Shown here piece after piece: positions 29,244-38,568 of a stretch of 64,000 bases of DNA. The stretch lies in the NCBI GenBank assembly GCA_046153985.1, contig JBJXFD010000557.1:1-64000 (forward strand), read 5' to 3'. Made by a program: the position numbers and the translations under genes. The stretch's first letter is position 1. Each line of letters begins with the position of its first letter. This stretch comes from JABWAJ01 sp046153985 (lineage in GTDB: Bacteria > Bacteroidota > Bacteroidia > Chitinophagales > Saprospiraceae). The notes under the pieces are model-generated. The model had not been told where the DNA came from and made no database searches. It saw nothing but the letters and a program-made list of their open reading frames with translations.

Positions 29244-29446
29244 AAAAGGAAAGGGCATGTCACTCTCATGGGAGGATGGCCTGGCTTGTGTCGAAATTTT
29301 CTTCCAGAATATTGTTGGCTTCCATAGCCGGAAAGTCACTTGTTTCCTTAGATTCATTCTAACTTAGGCTATATTCTACTTTCAAGCTGCCGTTTTAAAA
29401 AACAATTTTGCAGAATTGAATTCTCAAAGTATATTAACAGCCGTTT

Positions 29447-31261
29447 TTGAAAACAAAAAAAAGAAACTTGAAGGCGACCGACATCAAAGATCCGGAATAC
29501 TTCCACAAAGTTGTGGATTGCCAGTATGCTTGTCCTGCGCATACGCCCGTGCCGGAGTACATCAGACTCATTGCAGCAGAACGATATACGGAAGCATACA
29601 TGGTCAACTGGGAATCGAACGTGTTTCCCGGCGTGCTGGGCCGCACCTGCGACCGACCCTGTGAACCAGCCTGCCGCCGGGGTCGTGTGGAAGAGGAACC
29701 AGTAGCGATTTGCCGCCTGAAGCGGGTCGCAGCAGACAATAAGGGTGAAGTCAAACACCTGATGCCAAAACCCGCCGAAACCAAAAACGGCAAGCGCATC
29801 GCCCTGATCGGGGGCGGTCCGGCTTCGCTGACGGTTGCACGGGATTTGGCGCCCCTTGGTTATGAAATCCACCTTTATGACGAGCAGGAATTGGGCGGCG
29901 GCATGATGCGCAGCCAGATTCCCAGCTTCCGGCTCCCGGCTGAAGTGTTGGATGAAGAGGTGAACTTCATCCTCGACATGGGCATCCATACGCATTTAAA
30001 AACCTACGTCTCCAGCCTCAAAGAAATGCTGGAAAAAGACTACGACGTCATTTTCGTCGGCACCGGCGCGCCAAGAGGCCGCGACCTGCCGGATTTGCCT
30101 GGCCGCTGGGAAGCGCCGCAAAGCGTCCACATCGGCATCGAATGGCTGGCCAGCGTAGCGTTTGAACACACCGCAAAAATTGGCAAAAAGGTCATCGTGC
30201 TGGGTGGCGGCAATACGGCGATGGACTGCTGTCGGACATCGCGCCGCCTTGGTGGAGAGGAAGTAAAAGTCGTGGTGCGGAGTCCGTTTTCAGAAATGAA
30301 AGCCTCTCCGTGGGAAAAAGAAGACGCCATGCACGAAGACATTCCAATTCTGGATTGCCATGTACCCAAGTCTTTTGTCACGGAAAATGGCGTGCTGAAA
30401 GGCATGACCTTTGAAATCGTACACGCCGTATACGACGAAAAAGGCAAACGTTCGTTGGTACCTACCGGCGAAGCCGACGTATTCATTGAAGCCGACGAAG
30501 TGCTGATGGCGATTGGCCAGGAAAACAGTTTTCCGTGGATCGAACGCGACCTCGGCCTCGAATTTGATAAGTGGGAAATGCCTACGGTGGATCCGGTTAC
30601 TTTCCAGTCCACCAATCCAAAAGTATTTTTTGGCGGCGATTCGGCTTTTGGGCCGAAAAACGTCATTACGGCGGTTGCACATGGGCACCATGCAGCTGTA
30701 TCCATAGATTTGTATTGCCGGGGTGAATCCCTGCACGAGCGCCCGGATCCGATGACCAATTTAGTCAGCCAAAAAATGGGCATCCACGAATGGAGCTATG
30801 ATAGCGAAGTGGTCACCGACCTCCGCTACGTGGTGCCGCAGGCCGACAAACGCATGACGCTGACGAATCGCAAAGTCGAAGTAGAATTGGGTTTCAACCT
30901 GAGCGTGGGCTTCAAAGAAGCGCAACGTTGCCTCAACTGCGATGTGCAAACCGTTTTCAATACCAGCCGCTGCATCGAATGCGACGCCTGCATGGACATT
31001 TGCCCAACCTCCTGCATTACGTTTACGACCAATGGTCCCGAAGAGGATTTACGCACGCGCCTGATTGCGCCTGCGCCCAACACTTCGCAGGATTTGTACG
31101 TTTCTGATCTGTTGCAAACCGGCCGGGTAATGGTCAAAGACGAAGATGTTTGCCTGCATTGCGGTTTGTGCGCAGAACGCTGCCCCACGGCGGCCTGGGA
31201 TATGCAGCAGTATTTGTATTCCACGACGAAAGCGTGCAAACTCCCCGGAGCTGTAATTTAA
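29447..31261 (+). CDS. FAD/NAD(P)-binding iron-sulfur oxidoreductase, GltD-like, of the Kor operon
   Basis: A 604-residue flavoprotein. An N-terminal Fer4_20 domain carries clustered cysteines (CQYACPAH, GRTCDRPCEPACRRG). An FAD fold begins IALIGGGPASLT near residue 118, an NAD(P) fold has VIVLGGGNTAMDCCR, and the C-terminus adds two [4Fe-4S] motifs (CIECDACMDICP and CLHCGLCAERCP). It is built like the small subunit of glutamate synthase or the dihydropyrimidine dehydrogenase module. Placed directly before the alpha and beta subunits, it could move electrons between reduced ferredoxin-type clusters and NAD(P). The only start after an in-frame TAA is TTG at 29447. A weak CAATTTTG (29403-29410) may be its -7 element. 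Confidence 0.88.
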   Translation: MKTKKRNLKATDIKDPEYFHKVVDCQYACPAHTPVPEYIRLIAAERYTEAYMVNWESNVFPGVLGRTCDRPCEPACRRGRVEEEPVAICRLKRVAADNKGEVKHLMPKPAETKNGKRIALIGGGPASLTVARDLAPLGYEIHLYDEQELGGGMMRSQIPSFRLPAEVLDEEVNFILDMGIHTHLKTYVSSLKEMLEKDYDVIFVGTGAPRGRDLPDLPGRWEAPQSVHIGIEWLASVAFEHTAKIGKKVIVLGGGNTAMDCCRTSRRLGGEEVKVVVRSPFSEMKASPWEKEDAMHEDIPILDCHVPKSFVTENGVLKGMTFEIVHAVYDEKGKRSLVPTGEADVFIEADEVLMAIGQENSFPWIERDLGLEFDKWEMPTVDPVTFQSTNPKVFFGGDSAFGPKNVITAVAHGHHAAVSIDLYCRGESLHERPDPMTNLVSQKMGIHEWSYDSEVVTDLRYVVPQADKRMTLTNRKVEVELGFNLSVGFKEAQRCLNCDVQTVFNTSRCIECDACMDICPTSCITFTTNGPEEDLRTRLIAPAPNTSQDLYVSDLLQTGRVMVKDEDVCLHCGLCAERCPTAAWDMQQYLYSTTKACKLPGAVI

Positions 31262-31304
31262 AACACTATATTTACTGACAAAAAAAGTATTGAATACGAT
31301 ACTC

Positions 31305-33113
31305 ATGCAACATTCTTCTTCAGTCAATGATTTTGTTATCCGGTTTGCCAACGTGAACGGTACCGGATCAGCCAGCGCCAATGCGCTTTTTGCCAAAGCA
31401 ATCTTCCGGATGGGCATTCCGGTTACGCCCAAAAACATTTTCCCATCCAATATCCAGGGCTTACCAACGTGGTACGAAGTGCGCGTTAGTGAAAAAGGAT
31501 ACCTCGGACGCCGCGAAGGCATTGACTTCATGGTGTGCATGAATCCGCAAAGCATGCCTAAGGACATCGCTTCGGTGAAACCGGGCGGTTATTTCCTGTA
31601 CGACAGCACCAAAACCCTGCACAGGGAATTCATCCGCGAGGACATCCACTACATCGGAATTCCGTTGATGGCCATCTGTTTGCGCGAATACACCGATCCC
31701 CGGCAGCGGCAATTGTTTAAAAACATCATTTACGTCGGCGCTTTATCGGCTTTACTGGAAATTGAATTTCCGGTGCTGGAAACCCTGCTGGCAGAAATGT
31801 TTTTGGGTAAAGAAAAGCTGATCGCACCGAACGTCAAAGCCCTGCAATTGGGCATCCAATACATCCATGAAAACTTCGAAGACCCGCTCGATATCCGGTT
31901 GGAGCGCCGCGACTTGGTTGGCGACCGCATCCTGGTAAACGGCAATTCGGCGTGCGGTTTGGGCGCGGTTTATGCCGGCGCTACTGTGGCTGCCTGGTAT
32001 CCCATTACACCTTCTACTTCTGTGGTAGAAGCCTTTATGGAATATGCAGAACAATTCAGAACCGATCCGGAAACCGGGAAAAAGAATTTTGCCATTGTAC
32101 AGGCCGAGGACGAGCTTGCCGCCATCGGCATGGTGATCGGCGCCAACTGGAATGGAGCGCGGTCTTTTACAGCCACGAGCGGCCCGGGCGTATCGCTCAT
32201 GGCCGAATTTCTGGGTCTGGCGTATTTCGCGGAAATCCCGACCGTACTCATTGATGTGCAACGCGCAGGCCCTTCTACCGGAATGCCAACCCGTACCCAG
32301 CAGGCCGACATTATCGCTGCCGCTTATGCCTCACATGGCGATACAAAACACGTATTACTGTTTCCAAGCACCCCGAAAGAATGCTTCGACGACGTGGTTA
32401 CCGCCTTCGATCTGGCCGAAAGGCTGCAAACGCCTGTCATTGTGATGACCGACCTCGATCTGGGTATGAACGACCACCTGACTGCGCCATTCGAGTGGGA
32501 CGATAGCCGTACTTACGACCGCGGCAAGGTGTTACACGCTGCGGATCTTGAAAATATTACAAAATTCGGTCGTTACTTAGAAGTGGAAGGCGACGGCATT
32601 ACCTACCGCACCTACCCGGGCACGCACCCCTCAAAAGGCGCTTACGTGACGCGGGGTACCTCGCACGACGAATATGCCGGCTACACGGAAGATTCCGGCA
32701 CTTATACGCGCAACGTGGACCGGTTGCTGAAAAAGTGGGAAACCGCTAAAAGCATCGTTCCTGCGCCAGAAGTGCGGCAAGCTCCAAAAGCCAACGAATG
32801 CGGCATCCTCTTTTTCGGAACCTCCATTTATTCTTCGGAGGAAGCGGTGGATTTGCTGGCAGCGCAGGACCTCCATTTAGACAGCCTGCGCCTCCGATCC
32901 TTTCCTTTTTCGGAATCCGTTGAACAGTTTATCGCCGACCACGAACTGATTTTTGTCATCGAGCAAAACCGCGATGCACAAATGCGTTCGCTGCTCATCA
33001 ACGAATTGGGCGTTGCCCCTCAAAAAATGATTCCGGTGCTCAACTACGATGGAACGCCCATCACAGCTGACACGATTGTTAAACAGATCATCAAAAACTT
33101 CGCTACGGTATGA
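31305..33113 (+). CDS. korA: 2-oxoacid:acceptor oxidoreductase, fused gamma-alpha subunit
   Basis: A 602-residue protein joining the gamma domain (about 1-190; NVNGTGSASANALFAKAI and the FMVCMNPQSM region) to the alpha pyrimidine-binding domain (from about 205; NGNSACGLGAVYAG, WYPITPSTSVVEAF, AEDELAAIGMVIGANWNGARSFTATSGPG). This is the 2-oxoglutarate:ferredoxin class architecture. Together with the beta subunit it oxidatively decarboxylates a 2-oxoacid to its CoA ester while reducing ferredoxin. I prefer the ATG at 31305 over a TTG five codons upstream. Its TGA overlaps the beta-subunit ATG. Confidence 0.92.
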   Translation: MQHSSSVNDFVIRFANVNGTGSASANALFAKAIFRMGIPVTPKNIFPSNIQGLPTWYEVRVSEKGYLGRREGIDFMVCMNPQSMPKDIASVKPGGYFLYDSTKTLHREFIREDIHYIGIPLMAICLREYTDPRQRQLFKNIIYVGALSALLEIEFPVLETLLAEMFLGKEKLIAPNVKALQLGIQYIHENFEDPLDIRLERRDLVGDRILVNGNSACGLGAVYAGATVAAWYPITPSTSVVEAFMEYAEQFRTDPETGKKNFAIVQAEDELAAIGMVIGANWNGARSFTATSGPGVSLMAEFLGLAYFAEIPTVLIDVQRAGPSTGMPTRTQQADIIAAAYASHGDTKHVLLFPSTPKECFDDVVTAFDLAERLQTPVIVMTDLDLGMNDHLTAPFEWDDSRTYDRGKVLHAADLENITKFGRYLEVEGDGITYRTYPGTHPSKGAYVTRGTSHDEYAGYTEDSGTYTRNVDRLLKKWETAKSIVPAPEVRQAPKANECGILFFGTSIYSSEEAVDLLAAQDLHLDSLRLRSFPFSESVEQFIADHELIFVIEQNRDAQMRSLLINELGVAPQKMIPVLNYDGTPITADTIVKQIIKNFATV

Positions 33114-34162
33114 CTTATACAAGACCCCGGTTTCGGAACCCGCACCTGCCGGTCAACAAAATCGGATATACCCAGAAAGATTACGAAGGTGCGCTCTCGA
33201 CGCTGTGCGCAGGCTGTGGGCACGATTCCATCAGCGGCGCCATCGTCCAGGCTTGTTTCGAATTGTCCATTGAGCCGCACCGGGTAGCAAAAATGTCGGG
33301 CATTGGCTGTTCGTCCAAAACGCCTGCCTATTTTTTAAGCAACTCACACGGTTTCAACTCGGTACACGGCCGCATGCCTTCTGTGGCAACGGGCGCTTAC
33401 TTAGCAAACCGCGACTTGGTCTATTTCGGCGTTTCCGGCGACGGCGACACCGCGTCCATCGGTATGGGACAGTTCGTACACGCCATCCGCCGCAACCTGA
33501 ACATGGTGTACGTGGTGATGAACAATGGCTGCTACGGCCTCACCAAAGGGCAGGACTCCGCCACTGCGGACGCCGGCTCAAAAAGCAAATCCGGACATAC
33601 CAATCCTTTCCAGGCGATTGACCTGGCCGGTTTGGCCCTCGAACTCGGCGCCAGTTTTGTTGCGCGCAGTTTTTCGGGCGACAAAACCCAGTTGGTGCCT
33701 TTGCTCAAAGCGGCGCTCGCGCACCCGGGGTTTGCGTTTATTGACGTCATTTCTCCGTGCGTCACTTTCAACAACAACCCGGGCTCGACCAAATCCTACG
33801 ATTATGTACGGGAACACATCGAAGCGACGGCAACTGTTGATTTTGTGCCCATCAAATCGGAGATCACAACCCAATACGAAGCTGGCAGCACCAAAGAGGT
33901 TGCCCTGCACGACGAGTCTATGATCCGCTTGCACAAAATAGCTTCCGATTGGGATCCCCAGGATCGCCATTCCGCGATGAACGCCCTGCATCACGCCCGA
34001 TCCAAAGGAGAAATCCTGACCGGCCTGATCTACATTGACGAAAGTTTGCAAAATTTACACGACGTGCTGAATACCGCCACCAAACCTTTGAATACCCTTG
34101 AGGAAAAGGTTTTGTGTCCGGGATCGAAAGCGCTGGCAGAACTTAATGCGGGCTTGCGGTAG
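33110..34162 (+). CDS. korB: 2-oxoacid:ferredoxin oxidoreductase, beta subunit
   Basis: A 350-residue thiamine-diphosphate subunit. CAGCGHDSISG near residue 30 and MSGIGCSSKTP supply cluster and cofactor cysteines. The TPP/Mg motif runs VSGDGDTASIGMGQF to VMNNGCYGLTKGQ. This subunit lacks an extra ferredoxin domain, which fits the two-subunit 2-oxoglutarate type; the upstream flavoprotein may carry the missing clusters. The operon order flavoprotein, alpha, beta suggests a membrane-independent complex linking the reductive or oxidative TCA step to NAD(P). The substrate (2-oxoglutarate versus pyruvate) is not proven. Confidence 0.93.
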   Translation: MTYTRPRFRNPHLPVNKIGYTQKDYEGALSTLCAGCGHDSISGAIVQACFELSIEPHRVAKMSGIGCSSKTPAYFLSNSHGFNSVHGRMPSVATGAYLANRDLVYFGVSGDGDTASIGMGQFVHAIRRNLNMVYVVMNNGCYGLTKGQDSATADAGSKSKSGHTNPFQAIDLAGLALELGASFVARSFSGDKTQLVPLLKAALAHPGFAFIDVISPCVTFNNNPGSTKSYDYVREHIEATATVDFVPIKSEITTQYEAGSTKEVALHDESMIRLHKIASDWDPQDRHSAMNALHHARSKGEILTGLIYIDESLQNLHDVLNTATKPLNTLEEKVLCPGSKALAELNAGLR

Positions 34163-34215
34163 TTCCCGCTCGCGCGATGGCGGTAACGGGCTTGCGCTAA
34201 ATTGAAACGAACACC

Positions 34216-34249
34216 AAAGGTGACACCTTTCTAACAAGGTGTTACCTTT
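34216..34249 (+). repeat. 14-bp-arm hairpin downstream of the kor operon
   Basis: AAAGGTGACACCTT and AAGGTGTTACCTTT pair with a single G-T mismatch around a 6-base loop. It could terminate the kor transcript (TTTT ends the right arm) or be one of the dispersed hairpins. Confidence 0.7.
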
Positions 34250-34282
34250 TCGCAAAGAAGACATCCGCTCGCGCGATGGCGC

Positions 34283-34345
34283 GGTAACTGAGCTGGCGGC
34301 TGAGCGTAGTCGAAGTCAAGTCGAAGTTCCGCCTCGCGTGTCCTA
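34283..34345. repeat. 63-bp dispersed repeat, copy 1
   Basis: Identical over 63 bases to 37188-37250. It is embedded in GC-rich sequence with CTCGCGCGATGGC boxes (34166-34182, 34267-34280). The stretch 34163-34401 holds only such repeats and the hairpin at 34216. Confidence 0.9.
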
Positions 34346-34401
34346 TTTTCCGGGCTCTGCCCGGCTTAACCCGGAGTCAAAACGAACCCTACAAAAAATC
34401 T

Positions 34402-34837
34402 CTAAAAAACCCGAAAACTCCCCGGATCAACCGGGCTTTCCCGGCTACGGAACCACCCCAGCCAATCCCCATCCGGAATTTCCATCAAACCCTCAACCAG
34501 GCGATTGAACACATACGTCTGACAATCCACCAATCCAAAGCTTGTCTCCACCGGCACAGGCACCCGTCAGGTATTCACTGCGCTCCGGCGCTTCCGGGTA
34601 ATACATTTCATACGCGTCCAGCTTTGCCAGCACCATTTCGGGATTTGTCAACCCAAAAACATGGCCGTATATCCGGTTTTGCTGCTGTGGCAAATACACC
34701 AAGCCCGGGTAACCGCCAAGGTCATACAAGCGGCCGGGCAACCAGCCTTCTTCCCCAAAAACAGCGTTTTGTTCCAAAAAAGCTGCTATTGGGAAAGGCA
34801 TGCCGCGCATCAGGGTGCCGTATACAAACAGGTTCAC
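34402..34837 (-). pseudogene. Gamma-glutamylcyclotransferase-family (AIG2-like) gene with a 1-base frameshift
   Basis: The N-terminal frame (from the GTG at 34837, overlapping nspC by GTGA) has the family start NLFVYGTLMRG, and ends early at 34493 after 114 residues with a poor C-terminus. The +1 frame continues with VPVPVETSFGLVDCQTYVFNR and IPDGDWL, matching the family's final strands (a YxYN-like block, then GDW), and stops at 34404-34402. The switch falls at the CCC run at 34563-34565; removing one base restores a 144-residue protein. It is either a real frameshift, a slippage site or a sequencing error. The enzyme family releases 5-oxoproline from gamma-glutamyl compounds. Confidence 0.8.
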
Positions 34838-35976
34838 GACAACCGCCTTTTATAATCTTCGTAGGTAAACCGCCGAACCACTTCCAACTCGTCATTTTCG
34901 TGCCAGATGCAGATGTCCGGGTGCCGAACCCCGTTAAACATCGAGGTTTTTACCATCGTGTAATGGATCATGTCTTCAAAAACGATGCGGTCACCCGGCT
35001 TCAATTCCTGGTCGAAGGAATAAGCGGACATGTAATCCCCGGCAAGGCAACTTACCCCACCAATTCTGTAGGTCGGTTTTCCAGCCACCGGTTCTGCGCT
35101 CGCGCCGATGATCCGCGGGCGGTAAGGCATTTCCAGCGTATCCGGCATGTGGGCGGTGAAAGACACATCCACAATGGCTGTGCGAACACCCCGGCTTTCG
35201 ATGATGTCCAAAACAGTGGAAACCAGCACGCCCGTTTCCCAGGCGATGGCACTACCGGGTTCCAGAATGACTTCTAAATTATAGCGTTCGCGAAAGCGGC
35301 GCAACAACCCGATGAGGTGGTTGACGTCGTAATCTTTGCGTGTCATGAGGTGGCCGCCGCCGAAGTTGACCCACTTGAGTTGGGGAAAAAATTTGGAAAA
35401 CCGCGCCTCAAAAGCCTCCAGCGCTTTTTCCAGCGCAAAAGAAGACGATTCGCAAAGGGTATGAAAATGCAACCCCTCGATGCCTTCCGGCAAACCGCCA
35501 CCAAAAGCGTCCACCATCTCGCCGAGCCGCGAACCGGGTGCAGCGGGGTTGTACAAATCCACTTCCACTTCCGAATATTCCGGGTTGACGCGCAGTCCGG
35601 CAGAAATGGGTTCCGGCGCAGTTTTCAGCACGTCGCGGTAAAGCTGGTACTGGGCGATCGAATTGAAGGTTATGTGGCTGCTGTAGCGCATCGTTTCTTC
35701 AAATTCATCAGGCAGGTAGGCCGGCGAATAGGTATGCGCTTTTTTGCCCATTTCTTCAAAAATCAGGCGTGCTTCATTCAGCGAACTGGCCGTAGCGCCT
35801 TTCAGGTATTCGCCAACCATCGGAAAAACGCGCCACATGGAAAACCCCTTCAAAGCAAGAATGACGTTAACGCCGGCTTCTTCCTGCACGTCTCGGATCA
35901 GTTCCAGGTTACGTCGCAGTAATTTCATTTCCAGCACATAAGCCGGCGATTGAATGTTGTCGTATGAAATTGGCAT
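34834..35976 (-). CDS. nspC: Carboxynorspermidine decarboxylase
   Basis: A 380-residue PLP enzyme of the alanine-racemase-fold group. PLP-binding Lys43 lies in ILALKGFSMW, SPAYVLE begins the barrel, and GLHFHTLCESSSFALE, WVNFGGGHLMTRKDYD and EPGSAIAWETGVL are signature loops. The active-site cysteine lies in GGVSCLAGDYM. It decarboxylates carboxyspermidine or carboxynorspermidine to spermidine or norspermidine, the alternative bacterial polyamine route. The partner carboxyspermidine dehydrogenase is not in this window. I start at the ATG at 35976; the longer frame enters repeat sequence. Its TGA overlaps the downstream GTG start. Confidence 0.92.
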   Translation of the reverse strand: MPISYDNIQSPAYVLEMKLLRRNLELIRDVQEEAGVNVILALKGFSMWRVFPMVGEYLKGATASSLNEARLIFEEMGKKAHTYSPAYLPDEFEETMRYSSHITFNSIAQYQLYRDVLKTAPEPISAGLRVNPEYSEVEVDLYNPAAPGSRLGEMVDAFGGGLPEGIEGLHFHTLCESSSFALEKALEAFEARFSKFFPQLKWVNFGGGHLMTRKDYDVNHLIGLLRRFRERYNLEVILEPGSAIAWETGVLVSTVLDIIESRGVRTAIVDVSFTAHMPDTLEMPYRPRIIGASAEPVAGKPTYRIGGVSCLAGDYMSAYSFDQELKPGDRIVFEDMIHYTMVKTSMFNGVRHPDICIWHENDELEVVRRFTYEDYKRRLS

Positions 35977-36019
35977 AGTCGTTTTTATTAAATACGCAAT
36001 CCCTGAATGTTGTCGTGCA

Positions 36020-36083
36020 GGTGCAGCGCACCAAAATTTTTGTAGAAATTTCAAAATGAACGGGTTTTCAGGTGCAGCGCACC
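36020..36083. repeat. Two copies of the palindrome GGTGCAGCGCACC
   Basis: Perfect copies lie at 36020-36032 and 36071-36083, in the gap upstream of nspC. GGTGCGCTGCACC-type palindromes are a common form of dispersed repetitive element. Confidence 0.75.
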
Positions 36084-36154
36084 GCAACCGTGTTTAGGGT
36101 AGCGTTCATTGTTTCAGGGCAATGCAAAGCTACGGTTATGGCGCCAAAAATCTA

Positions 36155-37075
36155 TCAATCTTGCGAAAAACACACCGCCAATTCCGCCGCCAACCGGGCA
36201 TTGTGCAACGCCAGCTCGATGTTGGCGCCCAGACTTTTACCGGCAGTAAGCGTCGCAATCCGGGCCAGCAAAAACGGCGTAATAGCCTTGCCGCGAATCT
36301 CCTGCTCGTCGGCCTCCCGCAACGCCTGAGCCGTGGCGCGTTCTATCTCCAGACCATTCGCTTCTGCCTGCTCCGGAATCGGGTTGGCGATGACCACCCC
36401 GCCCTGCAAACCTGTTGCCCACTTGGCGTGCAATATTGATGCCAGCATTTCGGGCGTATCTACCCGATAATCTATCGGGAACCCGCTGCTCCGGGTATAA
36501 AAAGCTGGAAATTCAGCAGTTTGAAATCCGAGTACCGACACCCCCTGCGTTTCCAGATACTCCAGCGTAAGCCCAATATCAAGGATGGATTTCACGCCGG
36601 CGCAAACGACCGCCACATTCGTCCGGGCCAGTTCCTGCAAATCGGCAGAAATGTCCATGCTTTGCGCCGCGCCCCGGTGGACGCCTCCGATGCCGCCGGT
36701 GGCAAAAATCCGGATACCGGCCAGGTCGGCAGCAATCATGGTGGAAGCCACCGTCGTAGCGCCATCCGCGCCTTGCGACAGTAAGAAGGGCAAATCGCGG
36801 CGACTGGCCTTGGGGATTTGGTGGCCGGTTTTGGCCAAATATTCAAGGGCTTCGGCGTCCAAACCAACCCGTATTTTCCCCTTCAGGATGGCGATGGTTG
36901 CCGGTATTGCGCCGGATTCCCGGACTGCATTTTCCATCCGCCGGGCTGTTTCCAGATTCTGCGGATAGGGCATTCCGTGTGCAATGATCGTGGATTCCAG
37001 TGCCACAACCGGGCGGCGGGCAGCTAATGCTTCGCCAACTTCATTGGAAAGTTGTAAATACTTTTGGATGGACAT
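36155..37075 (-). CDS. psuG: Pseudouridine-5'-phosphate glycosidase
   Basis: A 306-residue protein colinear with PsuG/IndA: VVALESTIIAHGMPYP near residue 23, GKIRVGL, the catalytic lysine region KASRRDLP, GATTVASTMIAADLAGIRIFATGGIGGVHRG, DISADLQEL, VVCAGVKSILDIGLTLEYLET and a C-terminal NARLAAELA. It cleaves pseudouridine 5'-phosphate to uracil and ribose 5-phosphate. The partner kinase psuK is not adjacent, unlike in many genomes. Its upstream region is filled with dispersed repeats. Confidence 0.95.
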   Translation of the reverse strand: MSIQKYLQLSNEVGEALAARRPVVALESTIIAHGMPYPQNLETARRMENAVRESGAIPATIAILKGKIRVGLDAEALEYLAKTGHQIPKASRRDLPFLLSQGADGATTVASTMIAADLAGIRIFATGGIGGVHRGAAQSMDISADLQELARTNVAVVCAGVKSILDIGLTLEYLETQGVSVLGFQTAEFPAFYTRSSGFPIDYRVDTPEMLASILHAKWATGLQGGVVIANPIPEQAEANGLEIERATAQALREADEQEIRGKAITPFLLARIATLTAGKSLGANIELALHNARLAAELAVCFSQD

Positions 37076-37386
37076 GGTTTATAGTTGAATGTTCCCTGTA
37101 TCGTTGAACGCTGTTCAACGGGTAATAAACTGCATTTTTCTTACAGATACGCCGAATCGGAGTTCGGCCCTACGCTCGCGCGACGTCGGTAACTGAGCTG
37201 GCGGCTGAGCGTAGTCGAAGTCAAGTCGAAGTTCCGCCTCGCGTGTCCTAACTGACCGTCCGCTCGCGCGATGGCTCCGCCTCGCGTGTGCTATTCGTCG
37301 GGCTCTGCCCGGCTATCCCGCTGGCGCCGAATCGGAGTTCGGCGGTACAACACTAGCCGCCCCCTTGCGCCGAACAGCGTTCGGCG
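37076..37386. other. Repeat-filled gap between psuG and a glycosyltransferase gene
   Basis: No gene. It contains GCCGAATCGGAGTTCGGC-type hairpins twice (about 37150 and 37326) plus a CGCCGAACAGCGTTCGGCG hairpin near 37370. The perfect 63-bp repeat copy is at 37188-37250, and CTCGCGCGATGG boxes are present. Confidence 0.8.
37188..37250. repeat. 63-bp dispersed repeat, copy 2
   Basis: Identical to 34283-34345, same orientation, about 2.9 kb away. It includes TGAGCGTAGTCGAAGTC, a variant of the TGAGCGAAGTCGAA core found at four other sites in the window. Confidence 0.9.
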
Positions 37387-38568
37387 CTACTGCACTGGCC
37401 TCCCTTTCCAAACATAGCGCTTCCGGAACATGGAAACCAAGCCAATGAAGGCAATATAAGCAATATGCAAAAACTGGGCGGGCCCAAAAAACCGGAGTAA
37501 ATCCGGGCGCCCGAAATACCGGCAGGCGGTTGACAACAGCGCGTAATCAGCGGCAGACTTAATCAAAAAAAGTAATCCGAAGAGCATCAACATTTTGAAT
37601 CCTGCAAACGGTGCAATCAGCGCACTGAGGAGGATGGCCCAGCACAATCCAAACACGACGCCAAGCGTCCACAGCAAACCCCGATTGCGGAAAGCAGCCG
37701 ATTTGGAGGCCCAGCGCAACCGTTGGCTCAGGAATTCAGGCAGGGTTGCTTTGGCATGGGTCAACACCAGTACTTTGCTGCTTTTCGCAAAATAAATGTT
37801 TTGAGCATATTGCTTTGTGATTTTTTGCAACAACAACATGTCGTCGCCGGAAGCGAGGTGGTCGGTTCCGGAGAACCCGCCGACTGCATCAAAAACAGTT
37901 TTTGGATAAGCTAAGTTAGCGCCGTTGGCCAAATGGGGTTGTCCCCGTTGGATGGCTGCACCGGTGAGCACCATCATGCCGAGGTAATCCAGCGACTGAA
38001 ACCGCTCCAGCAGGTTTTTTTCTTCAAAAAAACTGACAGGACCGGCAACAAAAGCTACTTGTTTTTCCTGGTGCAAAAAAGCTAAGGTTTTCAACCATAG
38101 TGGAGGGAGCACGCAATCCGCGTCCGTAGTGGCAATCAAGGTTCCGGAAGCGGAAGCGATGCCCGTTTCAATGGCCTTTTTTTTATAAGCGGTGAGTCCG
38201 TCAGGCGGTACAAAATCCCGGAGTTCGAGCAACCGCACACGTTGGTCAGTCAACTGGCGAACCAGGGTTGGCGTATCGTCGGAAGAAAAATCATCCACTA
38301 CGACCACCTCCATCAACTCCGGCGGATAATCCTGATGCAAGAGGGATTGCAGGCAGGCGCCAATGTTCGCGGCTTCATTCCGGGCAGGAATGATGACTGA
38401 TATTCGGGTTGTTGCTATGAATCCGGAGGGAACGATACACTCAGACAACCGGTTCCAATGACGGAGGGTGCGGGCAATTTCCAGCACATACGCTACGGCT
38501 AAAATAATTGCAGCAAAGCCGGCCAAGCTCAGGATGCTTAAGCCCGGGATCATCACACTGGCGCTCAA
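37387..38568 (-). CDS. Membrane-bound family 2 glycosyltransferase
   Basis: A 393-residue protein: one N-terminal transmembrane helix (about 8-30), a GT-A catalytic domain (VIIPARNEAANIGACL, VVVDDFSSDDT, ATTDADCVLPP with the metal-binding DxD-like Asp, and the acceptor-site QRLRW motif), then three to four C-terminal transmembrane helices. This resembles hyaluronan/cellulose-synthase-type processive enzymes or glycan/lipid GT2s. The donor and acceptor are unknown. A TTG at 38568 overlaps the upstream stop (TTGA); an ATG at 38553 is an alternative start. Confidence 0.88.
   Translation of the reverse strand: MSASVMIPGLSILSLAGFAAIILAVAYVLEIARTLRHWNRLSECIVPSGFIATTRISVIIPARNEAANIGACLQSLLHQDYPPELMEVVVVDDFSSDDTPTLVRQLTDQRVRLLELRDFVPPDGLTAYKKKAIETGIASASGTLIATTDADCVLPPLWLKTLAFLHQEKQVAFVAGPVSFFEEKNLLERFQSLDYLGMMVLTGAAIQRGQPHLANGANLAYPKTVFDAVGGFSGTDHLASGDDMLLLQKITKQYAQNIYFAKSSKVLVLTHAKATLPEFLSQRLRWASKSAAFRNRGLLWTLGVVFGLCWAILLSALIAPFAGFKMLMLFGLLFLIKSAADYALLSTACRYFGRPDLLRFFGPAQFLHIAYIAFIGLVSMFRKRYVWKGRPVQ

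Noticed and set aside
35977..36087. N-terminal extension of NspC
   Set aside because: It lies in palindromic repeat sequence (GGTGCAGCGCACC) and adds residues absent from the family.
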